Assembly (NCBI GenBank): GCA_905234005.1
Contig: CAJOFW010000118.1
Span: 1-10,835 of the forward strand
Length of the DNA: 10,835 nucleotides
Direction: 5' to 3'
DNA from: an uncultured Oscillospiraceae bacterium
GTDB lineage: Bacteria > Bacillota > Clostridia > Oscillospirales > Oscillospiraceae
The stretch's first letter is position 1. Each line of letters starts with the position of its first letter. A program made the position numbers and the translations under genes. The notes under the pieces are model-generated. The model was not told where the DNA came from, ran no database searches, and was given only the letters and a program-made list of their open reading frames with translations. Shown piece after piece: positions 7,080-10,835 of this stretch.

Positions 7080-8582
7080 TTACTGGATGACCTTGCCGCT
7101 GTACAGGCCGGCGGCCTGGACGATGACCTCGCTGCCCTCCCGGAGGGCGTCGACGCCCTCGGAGCTGAGAAGGCAGTACTCCTCGCCGGCGTAGACAAGC
7201 CCGACCTTTTTCCGCTCCGCCTGCATCGCCGCGACGGAGAAGACGCACAGGCGGTCGACCTCGCTGTCGTAGGCGTAGTAGTTGAGGACGGGCGCGGTGT
7301 CCCGGCCGTGGGAGAGGGTGACGGTGCCGCCGCCGGCGGAGAAGTCCGGCGCGGGCTCGTCCGCCGACCACGGCCAGCAGAAGACGACGAGCCGCCGCGT
7401 CGGGCGGACGTCGCCGTCGCTGCCGGCGGTCACGCCGTCGGGCAGAGCGCCGTAGCGCTGGGACGAGCCAAGCTCCGATACGAACGCGTCGAAGTCGACG
7501 CCGCCCAGCGTCAGCGTGACCGTGTCGCCGACGCTCAGGCGGGACGCGGCGTCGTCCGTCAGGTAGCCCGCGTAATAGCGGTACAGGCTCCGGACGGGCA
7601 CGCGAAGGCCCTCGTACCGGCGGTTTATCAGCGACGCGGAGACAGAGCGCACCGCGAGCGTATCGGACAGCTCGCGATTCATGCGGAAGACGATGATCCG
7701 TTCGCCGTTCACGCGGCGGCCGACGGACGCGACGGTCGCCGGGATATTGCCGGTCGTGTAGCGGCCGAAGGCCAGCGTCACCTCGTCGCCCTCGGCGAGG
7801 GTCACCTCGTCCGCGTCGACGATCGCGGCGTAGCACCACGAGAAGGACGTGACGAGCTTGCCGATGACGCCCTCGGCGGCGCGGCGTTCGGCGGCGATCA
7901 GCTCCCGCAGCTCGTCCGGCTTGAGGCCGGCGGCGTAATCGGGGCTTACGCCCTCGAGACCGTCCACGACCGGGGAATACGTGCCGCTCTGGGCCACGAC
8001 GACGGCCCGCATACCGCTCTGCGCCCCGGATTTGAGGCTGTCATAGGCGGCCTGCAGCTCGTCGAGGTAGCTCTCCGTCGCGGCGGCGGCCTCCGTCCGG
8101 AACAGCAGGCTCCGAAGGGCGTTCTGGTGGGTGTCGACGCGGGCGTAGTTGCCGCTCCGGACGGCGGAGGACAGGCTCAGAAGCGCGGTGTGGATGGCCT
8201 GCTCCCGGTTGGTGCTGTACACCCCGTCGTCGGCGGAAAGCGCCTCCGAGACGGTCTCGATCTCCTCCTCGAGGCTCTCGAGCCGGACGGCCTGCTCCAG
8301 CGCCTCCGCCGAGCCGTACACGATCGCGACGGTCTGCCCGGCGGATATCTTCTCGCCGTCGTCCACGATGACGTTTATGTATTCGTCGTCGGCCTCGATC
8401 AGCACCTCGTCGCGCACGACGAGGCCGGTGATCGGCGTGGCGTCGCTCATCGTCGCCGTGACGACAAGCGCCGTCTGCACCGGGTCGACGAACCGGTTCA
8501 CGACGTACACCGCAAGATACGCGGCCATGGCGATGAAGACGAGAAGGCTCACAAGCCGCATGACGCGGTCAGATTGTCTCAT
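7080..8582 (-). CDS. Membrane-anchored HlyD-like (membrane-fusion adaptor type) protein
   Basis: The 500-residue product has a short cytoplasmic N-terminus (MRQSDRVMR) and one transmembrane helix at about 9-28 (LVSLLVFIAMAAYLAVYVV). A large extracytoplasmic part follows. TGLVVRDEVLIEADDEYINV (about 52-71) and GEKISAGQTVAIVYG look like the lipoyl/barrel-sandwich hinge of HlyD-type adaptors. A helical hairpin rich in Leu, Glu and Ala (about 93-210) and then beta-rich repeats (EGDEVTLAFG, VGDTVTLTLGG, EGSEVIVQAAG) suggest the returning half of the hinge and a barrel. No transporter or outer-membrane partner is encoded nearby, so export is not shown. Similar proteins sit beside yggS-sepF in other Clostridia, which suggests a cell-envelope or division role (inference). 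The ATG at 8582 is chosen because GGAG lies 6 nt upstream and the membrane helix follows; an in-frame ATG at 8624 lacks this support. Confidence 0.8.
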   Translation of the reverse strand: MRQSDRVMRLVSLLVFIAMAAYLAVYVVNRFVDPVQTALVVTATMSDATPITGLVVRDEVLIEADDEYINVIVDDGEKISAGQTVAIVYGSAEALEQAVRLESLEEEIETVSEALSADDGVYSTNREQAIHTALLSLSSAVRSGNYARVDTHQNALRSLLFRTEAAAATESYLDELQAAYDSLKSGAQSGMRAVVVAQSGTYSPVVDGLEGVSPDYAAGLKPDELRELIAAERRAAEGVIGKLVTSFSWCYAAIVDADEVTLAEGDEVTLAFGRYTTGNIPATVASVGRRVNGERIIVFRMNRELSDTLAVRSVSASLINRRYEGLRVPVRSLYRYYAGYLTDDAASRLSVGDTVTLTLGGVDFDAFVSELGSSQRYGALPDGVTAGSDGDVRPTRRLVVFCWPWSADEPAPDFSAGGGTVTLSHGRDTAPVLNYYAYDSEVDRLCVFSVAAMQAERKKVGLVYAGEEYCLLSSEGVDALREGSEVIVQAAGLYSGKVIQ

Positions 8583-8622
8583 ACTGTTCTCCAATGAAAA
8601 GCTTTGTTTCGTTACCGGGCGC
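8579..8622 (-). repeat. 44-nt start-site repeat, copy B (hlyD-like gene)
   Basis: On the minus strand it runs from GCGCCCGGTAACGAAACAAA through GCTTTTCATTGGAGAACAGT to ATGA at the hlyD-like start. It covers the Shine-Dalgarno sequence and initiation codon. Compared with copy A there are 7 substitutions, 6 of them transitions, and no gaps. Confidence 0.85.
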
Positions 8623-8682
8623 AAAACCTTATCCCCCGTTGCCTCGCAGAGTTTGCGCCCGCAGGCGCAAATAAAATTGGAT

Positions 8683-8715
8683 ATTTTTTCCGGAAACCGC
8701 GTTTTCGGAAAAAAT
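8683..8715. repeat. Long AT-flanked hairpin within the extragenic element
   Basis: The arms ATTTTTTCCGGAAAC and GTTTTCGGAAAAAAT pair over 15 positions (one G-T) around a 3-nt loop. Each strand carries a T6 tract in the 5' arm, so it is not a standard terminator. It could mark the core of a mobile repeat or a protein-binding dyad. Confidence 0.7.
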
Positions 8716-8784
8716 CCCTCTCGCGGAGCGAACCAACGAACCCCGCAAGGCGGGGTGAGTGCGCTGAGCGCAGCGCATCTCCTC

Positions 8785-8819
8785 CTGTTCAGCAGCCCAG
8801 CGAAGCGGGTGCTGAACAG
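8785..8819 (-). terminator. Hairpin spanning the hfq stop codon, possible hfq 3' end
   Basis: A perfect 10-bp outer stem (CTGTTCAGCA / TGCTGAACAG) surrounds an inner CCCGC-TTC-GCTGGG stem with small bulges. The hfq TGA (8789-8791) lies in the 3' arm. There is no U-tract after it on the minus strand, so it may protect an RNA end or attenuate rather than act as a classic terminator. Confidence 0.4.
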
Positions 8820-9064
8820 TTAAAAGCTTCACCTGGCGATGGCTCCTCCCAGAAGGCCAGCGGCTTTGACGGGACGACCGTGGAGATGGCGTGCTTGTAG
8901 ATCATCTGCTGTCTGCCGTCCGAGTCCACGATCACGACGAACGCGTCGAAGCCGCGCACGACGCCCCGGAGCTGAAACCCGTTCATGAGGAACAGGGTCA
9001 CCTGCGCGCGCTCCCGCCGGGCGAGGTTTAAGAACAGATCCTGAAGGTTTTGGTTTTTCTGCAT
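8789..9064 (-). CDS. hfq: RNA chaperone Hfq
   Basis: Hfq forms a hexameric Sm-like ring that binds U-rich and A-rich RNA and assists sRNA-mRNA pairing. The 91-residue product has the full core: QNLQDLFLNLARRERAQVTL (Gln8), FLMNGFQLRGVVRGFDAFVV (Sm1) and QQMIYKHAISTVVPSKPL with Tyr56-Lys57-His58 (Sm2). The C-terminal tail is short and its last nine residues (83-91, CSAPASLGC) are encoded within a hairpin repeat, so they are probably not functionally conserved. The ATG at 9064 has a purine-rich GGAAGGGAAG upstream. It lies 100 nt after miaA, the usual neighbour in Firmicutes, but the spacer holds its own probable promoter. Confidence 0.96.
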   Translation of the reverse strand: MQKNQNLQDLFLNLARRERAQVTLFLMNGFQLRGVVRGFDAFVVIVDSDGRQQMIYKHAISTVVPSKPLAFWEEPSPGEAFNCSAPASLGC

Positions 9065-9103
9065 CGTTTGTCTTCCCTTCCGGGCGGTGCAGATTTACAT
9101 AAT

Positions 9104-9132
9104 ATTGTAACATACTCCGCCGCCCCGTAAAA
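9104..9132 (-). promoter_or_regulatory. Probable hfq promoter
   Basis: On the minus strand TTTTAC (9132-9127) and TACAAT (9109-9104) are separated by 17 bp; the -35 could equally be TTTACG with 16 bp. The -10 lies in a small dyad TTACA-N6-TGTAA (9095-9110) that could be an operator. The -35 coincides with one arm of the 9125-9175 inverted repeat. Confidence 0.45.
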
Positions 9133-9164
9133 TAGTAAATTTGTACAAAATCCATGTACAAAAT

Positions 9165-9175
<11 letters not shown>
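9125..9175. repeat. Compound AT-rich inverted repeat after miaA
   Basis: The outer arms CCGTAAAATAG (9125-9135) and CTATTTTACGG (9165-9175) are perfect over 11 bp. Inside, TTTGTACA (9140-9147) and TGTACAAA (9155-9162) form a second 8-bp stem with a 7-nt loop. One arm contains the miaA TAG stop. The minus-strand 3' side continues into GGGGCGG, with no U-tail. It could be a transcription-end structure or a small palindromic insertion. Confidence 0.7.
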
Positions 9176-10098
<923 letters not shown>

Positions 10099-10106
<8 letters not shown>

Positions 10107-10335
10107 TGCGCATAAGCTCCTCGTAGCGGGCGATGTACTCGCCGAGGCTCTTGACCTGCCTGAAACGGGCCTCCTCCGATTCGGCGAGGGCGTTGTATTC
10201 GTCCATGACGAATTTGTCGTCGGCCTCGACCGCGATGCGCTTGAACTCCAGCATCTCCTCGTAGCACTGCTCGGCGTACTCGCCGACGACCTCCTTGAGA
10301 AGGGCGAGCTGTTCGTCGTTGAAATCAATTTTCAT
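10099..10335 (-). CDS. Small acidic helical protein of unknown function
   Basis: The 78-residue product starts MKIDFNDEQLALLKEVVGEY and ends SLGEYIARYEELMRNV. It has no Cys-motif, signal peptide or membrane segment beyond one Cys (CYEEM). It is rich in Glu, Leu and Ala and should be mostly helical, possibly a helical hairpin. ATG 10335 is chosen over ATG 10341 because GAGG lies 7 nt upstream of it but only 1 nt from the other. Support for a real gene: good codon use, a ribosome binding site, a 37-nt gap after mutL and an 8-nt overlap with miaA. I do not recognise the family. Its position suggests co-expression with tRNA modification or repair genes, but no function follows from that. Confidence 0.75.
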
Positions 10336-10372
10336 ATGCATACCTCGCGATGATGATATTCGGCCCCGGCGG

Positions 10373-10735
10373 TCACACGATGCGGCGGAACTGTTTGTCC
10401 AGCTCCTTTCGCGTCAGCGTGACGGCGACGGGACGGCCGTGGGGGCAGTACCGTATCTCCCCGGCGGCGACCTTTTCGGCAAGGACGGCAAGCTCCCTCG
10501 GGTCGGTGTCCCACCCGGCCTTGATCGCGGCCTTGCAGGAGATCGTCTGCAGAACCTCGTCCCGGGCGAGGTCGCGGCCGCCGCGCCGCAGCTTTTCGCA
10601 TATCTCCTCGAGGGCGGGCACGGCCTGCGCCGGATCGAGCGCCTCCGGCACGGCCCGGACGAGCACGTCCCCGTCGCCGAACGGCTCCAGCGCAAAGCCC
10701 AGCCCGGACAGAAGCGCTTCGTTTTCCCGATTCTT
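10373..10735 (-). CDS. mutL: MutL C-terminal fragment (mismatch repair), 5' part missing
   Basis: About 120 codons encode the end of the MutL C-terminal dimerisation/endonuclease domain. The sequence contains ENEALLSGLGFALEPFGDGD, then TISCKAAIKAG (equivalent of the ACR-type motif) and the near-terminal CPHGRPVAVTLTRKELDKQF, ending RRIV. The ATPase half and the DQHA metal-binding motif are not in the window. An in-frame TAA at 10736-10738 precedes the fragment, exactly where base composition changes from G+C-rich to AT-rich. The remnant is therefore not simply a gene running off the edge in frame. Either mutL is interrupted by inserted DNA or the assembly joins unrelated sequence. A GTG at 10666 could start translation of a 97-residue piece, but that is unlikely to be a natural gene. 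Confidence 0.85.
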   Translation of the reverse strand, partial: KNRENEALLSGLGFALEPFGDGDVLVRAVPEALDPAQAVPALEEICEKLRRGGRDLARDEVLQTISCKAAIKAGWDTDPRELAVLAEKVAAGEIRYCPHGRPVAVTLTRKELDKQFRRIV

Positions 10736-10835
10736 TTAAAGGTTATACTTTTAGGTATTATTACCTCTTTTATCACCTCGACTGCGGCCATTATTGTTAA
10801 CTACAATTATTCTGTTTGGTATAAAAATGGTCTTC
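10736..10835 (-). other. AT-rich foreign-looking segment at the window edge
   Basis: These 100 bases are far richer in A+T than anything else of this length here and do not encode MutL in the expected frame. From an ATG at 10791 the minus strand reads MAAVEVIKEVIIPKSITFKR before running into the mutL region in another frame. That start resembles the N-termini of some Clostridia large serine recombinases, but it is too short to assign. A second frame reads KTIFIPNRIIVVNNNGR and then stops. A small inverted repeat AGGTA-TTAT-TACCT lies at 10753-10766. Best reading: the end of a mobile element or a chimeric contig end. Confidence 0.5.

Larger units (their letters stand above)
8641..8828. repeat. 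Hairpin-rich extragenic element between hfq and the hlyD-like gene
   Basis: No credible gene lies in the 206-nt gap 8583-8788. From about 8650 it is filled with near-contiguous inverted repeats: 8652-8671 (8-bp stem TTTGCGCC), 8683-8715 (15-bp stem with one G-T pair and a CGC loop), 8740-8756 (7-bp ACCCCGC, AAG loop), 8760-8777 (6-bp TGCGCT) and 8785-8819 (10-bp CTGTTCAGCA). The last reaches into the end of hfq. Such a mosaic resembles REP-like or small non-autonomous interspersed elements, but I do not recognise a named family. Confidence 0.65.

Noticed and set aside
6888..8597. 569-codon plus-strand open frame opposite the hlyD-like gene and yggS
   Set aside because: Its composition is a complement shadow (GRRDDAVAVE-like runs) with no domain, and the minus strand has well-supported genes with SD sites.
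8629..8832. 67-codon minus-strand frame across the hairpin element, with an AGGAGGAG before an internal ATG
   Set aside because: It overlaps the hfq end, its sequence is produced by stacked palindromes, the SD-to-ATG spacing for the internal Met is only about 2 nt, and no domain is visible.

Overview
The window reads as chromosomal core DNA from a high-G+C member of the Bacillota (Firmicutes), most likely class Clostridia, perhaps an Oscillospirales-type gut lineage. This rests on the gene set (SepF, DivIVA, MutL, a short Hfq next to MiaA), on gene order resembling the Bacillus ylmE-sepF-divIVA-ileS-lspA-rluD cluster, on strong AGGAGG-type ribosome binding sites, and on one TTG start. Every gene I can support lies on the minus strand, so transcription runs from high to low coordinates. 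The long plus-strand open frames are shadows of G+C-rich genes.

In transcription order, block 1 (about 10735 to 8583) holds a 3' remnant of mutL, a 78-residue gene I do not recognise, miaA (overlapping it by 8 nt) and hfq. An AT-rich spacer with a compound inverted repeat and a probable promoter separates miaA from hfq. The last codons of hfq lie inside a hairpin, the first of a cluster of hairpins that fills the gap to the next gene. Block 2 (8582 to 4911) holds a membrane-anchored HlyD-like protein, yggS, sepF and divIVA: a cell-division/septum block with a PLP homeostasis gene. Block 3 (4738 to 54) holds ileS, lspA and rluD, preceded by a 172-nt leader with two hairpins and a possible promoter but no recognisable T-box.

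Points that stand out: (a) a 44-nt ungapped near-repeat (37/44 identical) covers the ribosome binding site and start codon of both the hlyD-like gene and yggS; (b) there is a dense hairpin element between hfq and the hlyD-like gene; (c) lspA has a +1 frame disruption at a G5 run, which as written fuses lspA in frame to rluD, while the other frame gives a much more credible C-terminus and stop just before rluD; (d) mutL is cut off by an in-frame stop where the sequence switches to AT-rich DNA at the window edge, which looks like a mobile-element boundary or a broken assembly; (e) IleS carries variant class I signature motifs (HMGT and AMHKS).

I see no CRISPR array, rRNA, tRNA, complete insertion sequence or defence locus. 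Apart from the points above this is an ordinary housekeeping region. The least explained signals are the shared start-site repeat and the hairpin cluster beside hfq.
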